From contig JAFYWV010000020.1 in the NCBI GenBank assembly GCA_017546505.1, forward strand, positions 1 to 64,000: a stretch of 64,000 nt of DNA. The letters are read 5' to 3'. Source of the DNA: Bacteroidaceae bacterium. Its GTDB lineage: Bacteria; Bacteroidota; Bacteroidia; Bacteroidales; Bacteroidaceae. The notes under the pieces were generated by a model. The model had not been told where the DNA came from. It searched no databases and saw only the letters and a list, made by a program, of their open reading frames with translations. Positions 54,161-62,417 of the stretch are shown piece by piece (the stretch's first letter is position 1; each line of letters begins with the position of its first letter). A program made the translations under genes and the position numbers.

Positions 54161-56407
54161 TTACACAGGGTCGATGTCGTAGTACATAATCACCGAGCGA
54201 TAGCGAGGCTGTTCGCAGTAGGCCTGTTGTATGTTCTTCAGCACTTCGTTAACCTTGTACTGTGAGAGGGTATTTTCTACTTTCAATACAATTTTTCTAA
54301 TGTACAGTTGCTTTATTTTTGCTACCGGCGGCAGGTCGGGGCCAAGGATGCGGTTGTCGAAAATTTCGCGCATACGCCGGCCTATAAGCTCCGAGAACTC
54401 CTCTATTACTCTCACATCGCGGTGTTTCATATAGATGTAAACAAGCCGATAAAAAGGAGGATAATGGAATAGCATACGCTCCTGCAGCTGTTGGTTGTAG
54501 AAGGCTACATAGTCATTGCTTACAATTTGTGGAATAACCGGAGCATCGGTCATTTTCGTTTGCAACAACACCTTGCCTTGTCCGTTTTTACGACCGGCAC
54601 GGCCTGCAACCTGTGACATCAACTGAAAAGCTCGTTCAGTGGCTCTGAAGTCGGGGTAATTGAGCAGAGTGTCGGCATTGACAATGCCGACAACGTCTAC
54701 GTTGTCAAAGTCGAGTCCTTTTGAGACCATTTGTGTTCCAATGAGAATATCGGCCTTTCCCTCCTGGAAATTGCTGATTATCTTTTCGTATGCCGTACGT
54801 GTGCGTGTGGTGTCAAGGTCCATTCGCTTTATGCGGGCCTCCGGAAAGAGGTTTTGCAGCTCGTCCTCTATTTTCTCTGTGCCGTAGCCCAGGGTTGTGA
54901 AACTTCGTCCCTCACAGTTGGGGCAATGTACCGGAGCGGGGATTGTGTAGCCGCAGTAGTGGCATACCAGTTTGTTGGCATTCTTGTGCAATGTCAGGCT
55001 AACGTCGCAATGCTTGCAATGCGGAACCCATCCACAGGTACGGCACTCTATCTGTGGAGAGTAGCCACGGCGGTTCTGGAACAGTATAATCTGTCTTTTC
55101 TTCTTTAGAGCATCGCTCATTGCCTCGACAAGGGGGTCGGAGAAAGGGCCTACTGTCAATTTCTTGCGGATGTGTTCCTGCATATCTATGACCTCTATGT
55201 GCGGCAACTGGACTGCACGGTGTCGGGTGGTTAGTTCTACGAGCGCATACTTCCCGGTTGTTGCATTATAGTAGCTCTCTATTGATGGTGTTGCTGTGCC
55301 AAGCAGTGTTTTTGCACCGTACAGCGATGCAAGGACAATGGCAGCGTTGCGCGCATTGTAGCGTGGTGCGGGTTCTTGTTGCTTATAGCTGTTCTCGTGC
55401 TCTTCGTCAACAACAACCAGTCCCAGGTTCTTGAATGGCAGGAACAGTGACGAGCGCACACCAAGAATAATGTCGTATGGAGTGTCGCCAAGCTGTTTCT
55501 TCCAAATTTCAACCCTTTCGGCATCGGTGAATTTTGAGTGGTATAGCCCTATGCGGTTGCCGAACACGCGTCGTAGCCTTTCGACAATCTGCTTTGTGAG
55601 TGCAATCTCAGGCAGCATATACAGCACTTGTTCCCCACGTTTGATGGCTTCACTTATGAGGTGTATGTAGACCTCGGTCTTTCCTGCTGATGTGACACCG
55701 TGCAGCAGCGTTACATTTTTTTGTGTAAAAGATTCTTTGATTTCATCGAAAGCTTTCTGCTGTGCCGGGTTAAGGGTGTTCACCGGTTGGCACGGCTCGT
55801 CGTTGTGTACAAGGCGGCCAATTTCTACCTCGTAGCTTTCAAGTACACCTCTGTCTTGCAACTGTTTGTATATTGCAGGCTGCACTTGTGCCAGTTCTAT
55901 TAGCCTGTGCTTTGAAATCTCTCTTGGGTTTTCACTAAAAGGAACGGCCTCTTGCAAATAGGTCATCAGCACTCTTTTTTGTCTGGGAGCACGGTTCAGT
56001 GATTGTATCAGCAAATTAATCCACTTCTCATTGCGATACTCGGCTGTTAGACGGACTCGCTGCTCTGTGCGTGGTTTGAACTCTCCTTTCAGTCCTTGAG
56101 GTATGGCTGCTTTGTAAATATCCCCCAGTGAACAGAGATAATATTTTGCAATCCAATCCCATAGCTTTATCTGCCGGTCCAGTACTATTGCTGTTTCGTC
56201 AAGAACCTCATTTATTGGCCTGATGGTGTAACCGTTTGGCTCATTGTCGTGAACGGATGTTACCAAAGCTGTATAACTTTTTTTGTTACCCAATGGAACA
56301 GTTACACGGCATCCGGGGAGTATTCTCCCTTTTAAATCGCTTGGGATGCTGTACGTGAAAGTTCCTGGCAGCGGCAACGGTAATATGACATCGACAAATT
56401 CGCTCAT
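54161..56407 (-). CDS. priA: Primosomal replication helicase PriA
   Basis: Superfamily 2 helicase of 748 residues that restarts stalled replication forks. The N-terminal DNA-binding domain has PLPLPGTFTYSIP. Walker A (GVTSAGKTEVY) is at about 240-250, followed by the VVDEEHE box. The zinc region CRTCGWVPHCKHCDV then LVCHYCGY and HCPNCEG supplies eight cysteines. GTQMVSKGLDF and QVAGRAGR are the late helicase motifs. A TTTG-N19-TAACTTCG promoter lies upstream. No partner genes are nearby. Confidence 0.96.
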   Translation of the reverse strand: MSEFVDVILPLPLPGTFTYSIPSDLKGRILPGCRVTVPLGNKKSYTALVTSVHDNEPNGYTIRPINEVLDETAIVLDRQIKLWDWIAKYYLCSLGDIYKAAIPQGLKGEFKPRTEQRVRLTAEYRNEKWINLLIQSLNRAPRQKRVLMTYLQEAVPFSENPREISKHRLIELAQVQPAIYKQLQDRGVLESYEVEIGRLVHNDEPCQPVNTLNPAQQKAFDEIKESFTQKNVTLLHGVTSAGKTEVYIHLISEAIKRGEQVLYMLPEIALTKQIVERLRRVFGNRIGLYHSKFTDAERVEIWKKQLGDTPYDIILGVRSSLFLPFKNLGLVVVDEEHENSYKQQEPAPRYNARNAAIVLASLYGAKTLLGTATPSIESYYNATTGKYALVELTTRHRAVQLPHIEVIDMQEHIRKKLTVGPFSDPLVEAMSDALKKKRQIILFQNRRGYSPQIECRTCGWVPHCKHCDVSLTLHKNANKLVCHYCGYTIPAPVHCPNCEGRSFTTLGYGTEKIEDELQNLFPEARIKRMDLDTTRTRTAYEKIISNFQEGKADILIGTQMVSKGLDFDNVDVVGIVNADTLLNYPDFRATERAFQLMSQVAGRAGRKNGQGKVLLQTKMTDAPVIPQIVSNDYVAFYNQQLQERMLFHYPPFYRLVYIYMKHRDVRVIEEFSELIGRRMREIFDNRILGPDLPPVAKIKQLYIRKIVLKVENTLSQYKVNEVLKNIQQAYCEQPRYRSVIMYYDIDPV

Positions 56408-56415
56408 AATAGGTG

Positions 56416-56446
56416 CGAAGTTATTAAAAAGACGCTAAATGGCAAA
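56416..56446 (-). promoter_or_regulatory. Promoter of priA
   Basis: Minus strand: TTTG (56446-56443), 19-bp spacer, TAACTTCG (56423-56416), one mismatch from TAnnTTTG, very close to the start codon. Confidence 0.6.
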
Positions 56447-56499
56447 ATATCCACGAAGCGTCATTGTTCTATCGGGTTGTTTTGAAACGATAAAATATC

Positions 56500-56507
56500 T
56501 ATTTTTG
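56500..56507 (+). promoter_or_regulatory. -7 element of the small lipoprotein gene
   Basis: TATTTTTG matches TAnnTTTG, 24 bp before the first ATG. TTGT 19 bp upstream could be the -33 box. Confidence 0.55.
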
Positions 56508-56530
56508 CACAAAATATAAATATTTCCACG

Positions 56531-56836
56531 ATGGGTAAGATGAAAAATATTTTGCTTTTACTTGTTCTTGCATCGTTGTTGTCGGCTTGTGGTGACAGTA
56601 AAGAGGCAAAGGCTTGTGTTACGATGTATGATGTGGCTACAGATAAAGTTCTTAAAGCTAATAGCCCCGAAGAGTTGTTGGAGGTTTCATACGCTCTTCA
56701 TCTTGAGCTTGTTGAACTTGCCGCCGATGGCGAGATTGCCGATGTTAAAAATGTTACCGGAGCCCGTAAGAGATTTGAAACGGCCATCAAAGAAAAGTAT
56801 ATAGAGTTCTATACGGTTATACAAGAAAAGAAATAG
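56531..56836 (+). CDS. Small lipoprotein, unknown function
   Basis: Predicted lipoprotein of 101 residues. The signal peptide MKNILLLLVLASLLSAC ends in the lipobox LSAC, so the mature protein is only about 80 residues, mostly helical and charged (EEL, LHLELVELA, ARKRFETAIKEKYIEF). ATG 56531 and ATG 56540 are both possible starts; the second gives the more usual signal peptide. I recognise no domain. It has its own promoter and terminator, so it is a one-gene unit between divergent priA and convergent mscS. Confidence 0.75.
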   Translation: MGKMKNILLLLVLASLLSACGDSKEAKACVTMYDVATDKVLKANSPEELLEVSYALHLELVELAADGEIADVKNVTGARKRFETAIKEKYIEFYTVIQEKK

Positions 56837-56863
56837 CGTTTTAAAAACGCTATTTCTTTTCTT
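56823..56863. terminator. Bidirectional terminator between the lipoprotein and mscS-type genes
   Basis: Perfect 19-bp stem (56823-56841 with 56845-56863), rich in A on one arm and T on the other, overlapping the lipoprotein stop codon. Confidence 0.85.
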
Positions 56864-56874
56864 ATGAGGAGTTT

Positions 56875-58053
56875 TTATTGGTTACCCACAAACTGTTTTA
56901 CATCGTTGCCGGTAGGGCTCTGGAAAGCCTTTAATCCAAATTCGGGCAGTGTGGCCAGGATATATTCAAAAACTTCTGATTGTAGATGTTCGTAATCGAC
57001 CCACGCTGTGCCGTTGAAGAAGAAATACAACTCCAAAGGCAATCCTTGGGCTGTGGGCTGTAACTGTCTAACCATTGTTATCATATTCTTGTTCACCTTG
57101 GGGTTGTTTTTCAGCCAAGCCTCAAGCCACTCTCTGAATACTGTAAGGTTCACAGGTCTGTTGTCGTAACTGCAGCACAACCCCTTGTCGCCAAGCTCTT
57201 TCATCTGTTTGTCATTGCAGAATGCAATGGAGTTCATATCGATGAAAATTGAGCGTTTAATGCGTCGGCCGCCACTGTCGAACATTCCTCGCCAGTTTTG
57301 GAATGATTCGCTTACAAGCGCATAGGGTGGAACGGTTGTTATGGTCTTGTCCCAATTCTGTACCTTTACAGTGGTCAGTGATACTTCCTGTACCATTCCG
57401 TCAGCACCATATTTTTCCATAGTAATCCAATCGCCGGGGCGCAACATATCGTTTGCAGACAACTGCACTCCTGCCACCAGTCCCATTATGCTGTCCTTGA
57501 AAACAAGCATAAGTACAGCGGCCGATGCTCCCAATCCGGCCAATAATCGGGTGGGGTCCTTGTCGATGACAATGCTGGTTACAAAAATCACTCCAATGCA
57601 GATGATGATAATCTTCAGCATCTGGAACACTCCTTGCAAGGTGTGGTTCTTTGTTTTCTTTGCTTGGCTGGATATTTTATAAAGTGATGTCAGTACGCTG
57701 CAACAAAGTCCTACAAAAACTATAATGTTATAAATATAGCAGACTTTGGTTGCTATCTCAAAAAGAGCAGAATTTTTTGGCATAAAAACAGGAAGCATTG
57801 CTGTCAATGCAATGCCAACAACAAGGTTGCAAAAGTTTTTCAGCGTTGTGGTATTCAGTATTATGTCGTCCCACCCCGCCTGTGTCCCTCGTGTTATCCT
57901 GTTTGTTATTGGTATGACAATTTTTTTGCATATAAAACTACCTGCGAAGAAAAGCAGGGTAATGCACAGAATGACGCTAATCCAATGTATAGCATTTATG
58001 CTCTCTGTCTCAATGCCTATTCTGTTCAACAACGGAATATATGTATCATTCAT
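56875..58053 (-). CDS. Mechanosensitive ion channel, YbdG type (MscS family)
   Basis: Inner-membrane channel of 392 residues, close in length and plan to E. coli YbdG (415). About five helices are present. The pore-lining segment LLAGLGASAAVLMLVFKDSI (around residues 170-190) is followed by the MscS beta domain with LRPGDWITMEKYGADGMVQE and the C-terminal alpha-beta domain. Such channels open on osmotic down-shock. It stands alone and ends at the hairpin 56823-56863. Confidence 0.92.
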   Translation of the reverse strand: MNDTYIPLLNRIGIETESINAIHWISVILCITLLFFAGSFICKKIVIPITNRITRGTQAGWDDIILNTTTLKNFCNLVVGIALTAMLPVFMPKNSALFEIATKVCYIYNIIVFVGLCCSVLTSLYKISSQAKKTKNHTLQGVFQMLKIIIICIGVIFVTSIVIDKDPTRLLAGLGASAAVLMLVFKDSIMGLVAGVQLSANDMLRPGDWITMEKYGADGMVQEVSLTTVKVQNWDKTITTVPPYALVSESFQNWRGMFDSGGRRIKRSIFIDMNSIAFCNDKQMKELGDKGLCCSYDNRPVNLTVFREWLEAWLKNNPKVNKNMITMVRQLQPTAQGLPLELYFFFNGTAWVDYEHLQSEVFEYILATLPEFGLKAFQSPTGNDVKQFVGNQ

Positions 58054-58087
58054 ATAATATTATATAAAAGCGAGTGACCTAAAAGTA

Positions 58088-58111
58088 AAGCCGACAGAAA
58101 CCTGCCGGCTT
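58088..58111 (-). terminator. Terminator after the outer-membrane beta-barrel gene
   Basis: AAGCCGACA (58088-58096) pairs with TGCCGGCTT (58103-58111) with one G-U pair. On the minus strand it is followed by TACTTTTAGG. Confidence 0.6.
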
Positions 58112-58133
58112 ATTATATTTTATGATGTGTACG

Positions 58134-58778
58134 TCAGAAGATATACGCCAATGAAATCTGCCAGATATTTGACTTCATCTCTGCGATGTTCTTGCTGATG
58201 TCTATCAGCGAGCTGTCTTTATATGTAGCCGTTACGTCGGCTGTTTTTCCCAATGCCAAGTTGTAGTTTGCGTGTACCTGCAGGTGGTCAAAGAGAATGA
58301 CGCCAAGTCCGAGGTTAAGGCTTATATTGCTTTCCTTGAACTTTATGTTCTCTGTTACATTTTCAATGACATTGTCGATTGAGACATTCTTGTTGCCGAT
58401 GTTCCAACCGAATTGTGGACCGACTGCGACGAATGGTTCCAAGAACTTGTTCACTACTGGAAGCGTTATCTCATAGCGCAGATACAATGGGATGTCTATG
58501 CTCTGGTTCAATAGGTTTTGGCCATTTACTTCGATATTTGCCTGTGAATAAAGTACGTTGGCTTCAATTCCCAATCCTACAACGGGGAAGATGAATTTTG
58601 CTGTGGGGCCGACAAACCAGCCGGTATTTCCCTGTAGGCTGTTTTTCAGTTCATTGATGTTAAGCGAAGGCTTCTCTGAAAGGTTTACTCCGGCTTTGAT
58701 ACCAAAGTTAAATTGTGCAGTTGCCGGCATTGCTGTGAAAAGGCAAATAGCCGCAAACAATCCAAAAATCTTTTTCAT
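58134..58778 (-). CDS. Outer-membrane beta-barrel protein (PorT-like/OMP_b-brl family)
   Basis: Predicted eight-stranded outer-membrane barrel of 214 residues. Signal peptide MKKIFGLFAAICLFTAMPATA is followed by FNFGIKAGVNLSE, a typical first strand. GLGIEANVLYSQAN, IDIPLYLRYEI and LEPFVAVGPQFGW follow, and the last strand is WQISLAYIF with a terminal phenylalanine for BAM recognition. Barrels of this family include PorT of the T9SS, but many do other things, and identity with PorT is not supported beyond the fold. It lies downstream of gldN with a hairpin between. Confidence 0.8.
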   Translation of the reverse strand: MKKIFGLFAAICLFTAMPATAQFNFGIKAGVNLSEKPSLNINELKNSLQGNTGWFVGPTAKFIFPVVGLGIEANVLYSQANIEVNGQNLLNQSIDIPLYLRYEITLPVVNKFLEPFVAVGPQFGWNIGNKNVSIDNVIENVTENIKFKESNISLNLGLGVILFDHLQVHANYNLALGKTADVTATYKDSSLIDISKNIAEMKSNIWQISLAYIF

Positions 58779-58804
58779 ATCTTGATAATATTAGTTGTTA
58801 ATAT

Positions 58805-58842
58805 AGACAACATTGTCGATAAATTTAACGGCAATGTTGTCT
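58805..58842 (-). terminator. Hairpin after gldN, likely operon terminator
   Basis: AGACAACATTG (58805-58815) and its complement (58832-58842) form a perfect 11-bp stem with a 16-base loop, between gldN and the barrel gene. Only a weak T/A-rich tail follows. An operator for the barrel gene is an alternative. Confidence 0.5.
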
Positions 58843-58911
58843 CAATACCTATTTCGGTTGTAAAAGAACAACAAAATAAGTAAATAAACAAGATTTTATG
58901 TGTGAAAATAT

Positions 58912-60015
58912 TTATCTGCGTTCGCGTCGTACCGACAATTGCTTTGCGTTGCTACTGCTACTGCGGCTTTTGCTTTTGCTTGGGCTTGTTTTCTCTTTTT
59001 TTACTGCAGCTCTCTTTTCGTTACTCTTTGTGCTGCTTCTGTTTATCTTTTCTTTCTTGACAGGTTTGTCATTGGCAGCAATGCTGATGGTGTCGTTTGC
59101 TGCAGCAACAGCTGCATTGATAGAGTCTTGTTTCAGCTCGGCAACACTCTTTGTGCTCCAGAGATTTGTGCGGAAATCTTTCAGTTGTTGTTCAATTTTC
59201 TCCTGCTCTTGCTTGACTGCTACTGAATCCTTGCAATATTGTGCAATGGCAAGGTTGCGCATATTCACTGTCTTGTAGATTTCGCCATCGTAGTATCCTT
59301 TCTTAAAAAAGTCGTCAAGGGTTGTGGACATCACGTTGTTAAGGCTGCTGGTCATCACGTATTGTTGTGTAAGCAGTGGCGCTATGTCGTCATACTTCAG
59401 CCAAAACATCGGGTACTTTGTCACCTCTGAACCAAACTCCCCGGCACGGTGCAATACAGGGCATATTGCTGTTACTCGCTTGCCGTATGAGCCGGTGCGC
59501 TGGTCGTAGTAGTGGCTCTCCTTGATGTAATAGCTCAATACCTCGGCACTTGGAATGTCGCTTTTGCCAACGGTGAGCTCTCCATCTTTCTCTTCGTAAT
59601 AGATACGATAGTTGTCGAGCAGGTCTACCGGAGTGACGATGTTCTCCTCGGTAAATTGCTCAATGCCATCAAGGTTGTACTTGTAGGCTGTGATACTTCC
59701 TTTCAATATATTATTGAAAAGGAATGTGAAGAGGTTGCAGTTGTTGCCAATCTGCTCAACCGGATAGTACAGCGGTGCATTCTTCTCGTTCTCAAGGTTC
59801 AGTGAACGGTATATTTCGCGTTTCCAGTCAACCTCCTGTGGTGTCTGTGACACGGGGTACTGGCTTTTGGCCCTCTCTGTCAGTTCTACAACGGCGGTCG
59901 TCTCGGCCTTGTTGCTCTTCTTGTTGTCGCCTTTGCGTGCAGGTGGCTGTGCATCTGCTGTCTGTGCAACCAAAACCATCGCAGCGATGATTAATATTCT
60001 GCTTATGTACTGCAT
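58912..60015 (-). CDS. gldN: T9SS ring protein GldN/PorN
   Basis: Periplasmic protein of 367 residues that, with the lipoprotein GldK, forms the large ring of the T9SS under the outer membrane. Signal peptide residues ~1-22 (cut after ADA). The core has WKREIYRSLNLENEKNAPLYYPVEQ (region ~64-90), ILKGSITAYKYNLDG, KYPMFWLKYDDIAPLL and VMSTTLDDFFKKGYYDGEIYK. The last ~75 residues are a low-complexity basic tail rich in K, S, R and A (KSKSRSSSSNAK, SVRRERR). It follows gldM by 14 bp and closes the porP-gldKLMN operon. Confidence 0.92.
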   Translation of the reverse strand: MQYISRILIIAAMVLVAQTADAQPPARKGDNKKSNKAETTAVVELTERAKSQYPVSQTPQEVDWKREIYRSLNLENEKNAPLYYPVEQIGNNCNLFTFLFNNILKGSITAYKYNLDGIEQFTEENIVTPVDLLDNYRIYYEEKDGELTVGKSDIPSAEVLSYYIKESHYYDQRTGSYGKRVTAICPVLHRAGEFGSEVTKYPMFWLKYDDIAPLLTQQYVMTSSLNNVMSTTLDDFFKKGYYDGEIYKTVNMRNLAIAQYCKDSVAVKQEQEKIEQQLKDFRTNLWSTKSVAELKQDSINAAVAAANDTISIAANDKPVKKEKINRSSTKSNEKRAAVKKEKTSPSKSKSRSSSSNAKQLSVRRERR

Positions 60016-60029
60016 ATTATAATTTTGTT

Positions 60030-61601
60030 TTAGTCTATAATAACCTCAAGTGATGTCGACAAGAGACGTTCTACATTGTCGGGGCCAATAGCCTTTACGT
60101 GTGATATGTAGAATCGTTTGCCACGACCAAGATTGCGGAACATATCTTTCTGTTGTTGTGAGAATGATGCTCCTTGTGATATGAGTGGTATGGCGTTACC
60201 CATATTGTCGTAGAAAACGGTCTCGAACGAGAGAACCTTGAACCCGATGTTCAGCAGTCCGTCGTCGATGGCGGCAACAATGCCGCCGGTATTCATCAGT
60301 GCCTGTTTGCTGAACTTTGTGCCACCGCGGTAGCGCTGTGTGTTGCCGTCCTTGTCCTTGTACTCAATGAATGGTGTAGGGTCGGGCAATTGGCGTACAC
60401 GGAAAGCATATTCGCCCATACTCTGGTCCCGGCCCTCGTCGTTGCGCGCAGTTACTCCAATCATCAACTCTTCTCCAACCTTTGTGGGCACAACGATGTA
60501 ACCGTTCTTGCCGTCGCTTTTGATGCTGCCTTGTCCTTTTGTTATTCTTGCTGAAATCTTGTTTGCAGGCACTCCCGGAACCGAGATACTTACGGGGTTG
60601 GAATATCCGGCATAGAGCACGTTCATCAGTGATGCACTGACAGTTGCTGTGGGGTCTACGACGGTGTAGTTCTGTGTGAAATCATATCGTGTCTGAACAC
60701 CGGCACCGTCATTTACAAGCATATAGCCATTGAGTGTGTAATCGCCGGTTCTGTCGCAGCGTACTGCATACTCGCCGTCTTCGGTGTCGAGCAATGTGTC
60801 GTCAATGTATATCTGTGGACGCTGTGTTGAGTCGACTGCCGCAAGGATAATCTGTGCCGAGAAGTCGCCACCGCGTACGATGTGCTTTGATGTGGGTATA
60901 ACCAGAGCCTTTATCTCGTTCACGCGGACGTCACCCATATCCACATTCTTCGAAAGCATATGTATGACCTCGCCCTCGACATAGCGGACATCGTTTTGTA
61001 TCTTTGTAAGCAGTGTTATTGCAGCAATTGCGGGCATACTCTCAAAATGATACTCCTGCCAGTTCTTGTTGAGGAGATTTATCTCCTGGGGTATGTCTGT
61101 GCTGAGACAATTTACAATCATCTCCTTCTGAGCCTGATTGTCCACAAGGCCGGCCATAAATTCACGATACTCTATAATGGCGTTGTGGAGCATCTCACCG
61201 TTTCTTCCGGTGAGCATTACGAATGTTGCGGCTTCAAGGTCTTCGCGGTTTTTGAGGTTGCGCAGGTCGGCCTCCTTGCCGTCGGCCTCTTTGGCGATGC
61301 TTGTCTTGAGCTTGTCGGCAAAGTTGTATAGGCTGTCCGATTTTGCTTTTACACTGTTGGCGCGCTCAAACCATTCGCGTACCTTCTCAGGGTTTTTGGC
61401 CATCATCTCACCAAGCGAACTGTAAAGTGTATTGTTCTGCACGCCTGCATTCTCGGTACTTCTTGTAAGGCTCTCGTCGACCAGAGTAAAGCCGTTGAGG
61501 ACGTCCGAAGATACATTCATTGCAAGCATCGCCATCAGAAGAACGTACATAAGGTTTATCATCTTCTGACGTGGTGAGACTTTTTGTTTTTTTACCTTCA
61601 T
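60030..61601 (-). CDS. gldM: T9SS motor-shaft protein GldM/PorM
   Basis: Inner-membrane protein of 523 residues with one N-terminal helix (MINLMYVLLMAMLAMNVSS) and four periplasmic domains. It passes proton-motive force from GldL to the GldK-GldN ring. The N-terminus VKKQKVSPRQKMINLMYVLL is highly characteristic. Periplasmic segments include SKHIVRGGDFSAQIILAAVD, SASLMNVLYAGYSNPVSISV and SFETVFYDNMGNAIPLISQG. It starts 20 bp after gldL and ends 14 bp before gldN. Confidence 0.96.
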   Translation of the reverse strand: MKVKKQKVSPRQKMINLMYVLLMAMLAMNVSSDVLNGFTLVDESLTRSTENAGVQNNTLYSSLGEMMAKNPEKVREWFERANSVKAKSDSLYNFADKLKTSIAKEADGKEADLRNLKNREDLEAATFVMLTGRNGEMLHNAIIEYREFMAGLVDNQAQKEMIVNCLSTDIPQEINLLNKNWQEYHFESMPAIAAITLLTKIQNDVRYVEGEVIHMLSKNVDMGDVRVNEIKALVIPTSKHIVRGGDFSAQIILAAVDSTQRPQIYIDDTLLDTEDGEYAVRCDRTGDYTLNGYMLVNDGAGVQTRYDFTQNYTVVDPTATVSASLMNVLYAGYSNPVSISVPGVPANKISARITKGQGSIKSDGKNGYIVVPTKVGEELMIGVTARNDEGRDQSMGEYAFRVRQLPDPTPFIEYKDKDGNTQRYRGGTKFSKQALMNTGGIVAAIDDGLLNIGFKVLSFETVFYDNMGNAIPLISQGASFSQQQKDMFRNLGRGKRFYISHVKAIGPDNVERLLSTSLEVIID

Positions 61602-61621
61602 TGTGTGGGATTTAAAACTAC

Positions 61622-62389
61622 TTAAACTTGTGGACGCTCCATCTTTGATGTCATCGCCTCAATCATACGTGCGTAGAGGTTGTTCAGTTCTTCAATCTGC
61701 TGTGCCATCCTCTTTGTCTGGTCGTTCACCTGGTCAATGGCATTAAGCTGTCCGCCTGCACTGCGCAGATGCACCTCGTAAAGCGCGTTCACACCTGTGA
61801 GGTTGCGACTCAATGTGTCCATCTCCTCCATATTTCGTCCCAAAGCCTCGGTCTGTTGCGAAATGTGTTCTATGGCTTCGGTGAGTGCACGAACCTTCTC
61901 AACATACTCCTCGGTAGCCTTGTCCATCTCGGCGATGTTTGCCGGTGCTACCGGCGCTGTGGTACTTGAGAATCCACCGGTTGCCGGTGCTCCTCCGCCA
62001 ATGATTACAGGCTCGGTCGATGGAGCAACAGTCGTTTCATCTGTAGCCGGTGTTGCTGCAACAACCTGTGGTGCAGGGCCACCTGCCATAATGGGGCCAT
62101 TGATGATGATTGGTTGTCCTGCAACACCACTTGTGGCGCTCTCTTTCTTCTCATCCTCTTCGGCTATCTCGAACGGACGCTCGAAAGCCGAGAACAGGAA
62201 CACGATAACCTCTGTTCCCATACCAAGGAACAACATAATATTTGCACCCGGCAAGTGGGTGAGCTTGAACAATGTACCAAGAATGACAATTGCAGCACCC
62301 CAACTGTAGAAGTAGTTCATTACAGTCTTGCCTTTTGCCGAGTCCATAAATGCCTGTATGCCTCCTATAATGCCTTTTGACTTTTTCAT
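61622..62389 (-). CDS. gldL: T9SS motor stator protein GldL/PorL
   Basis: Inner-membrane stator of 255 residues that uses the proton gradient to drive the T9SS. Two helices are visible: VMNYFYSWGAAIVILGTLFKL (region ~24-44) and NIMLFLGMGTEVIVFLFSAFE (region ~50-70). The glutamate in GTEVIVF is placed as the conserved charged residue of the family. A Pro-, Ala- and Thr-rich linker follows, then a C-terminal coiled coil (residues ~155-250) with ALTEAIEHISQQTEALGRN. It lies between gldK and gldM with short gaps. Confidence 0.95.
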   Translation of the reverse strand: MKKSKGIIGGIQAFMDSAKGKTVMNYFYSWGAAIVILGTLFKLTHLPGANIMLFLGMGTEVIVFLFSAFERPFEIAEEDEKKESATSGVAGQPIIINGPIMAGGPAPQVVAATPATDETTVAPSTEPVIIGGGAPATGGFSSTTAPVAPANIAEMDKATEEYVEKVRALTEAIEHISQQTEALGRNMEEMDTLSRNLTGVNALYEVHLRSAGGQLNAIDQVNDQTKRMAQQIEELNNLYARMIEAMTSKMERPQV

Positions 62390-62417
62390 ATCCTAATGTT
62401 TTGATACCTTATTTCTG

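Noticed and set aside
58134..58778. Naming the barrel protein porT
   Set aside because: The fold and the neighbourhood of gldN are suggestive, but no specific PorT signature was visible and a hairpin separates it from the T9SS operon.
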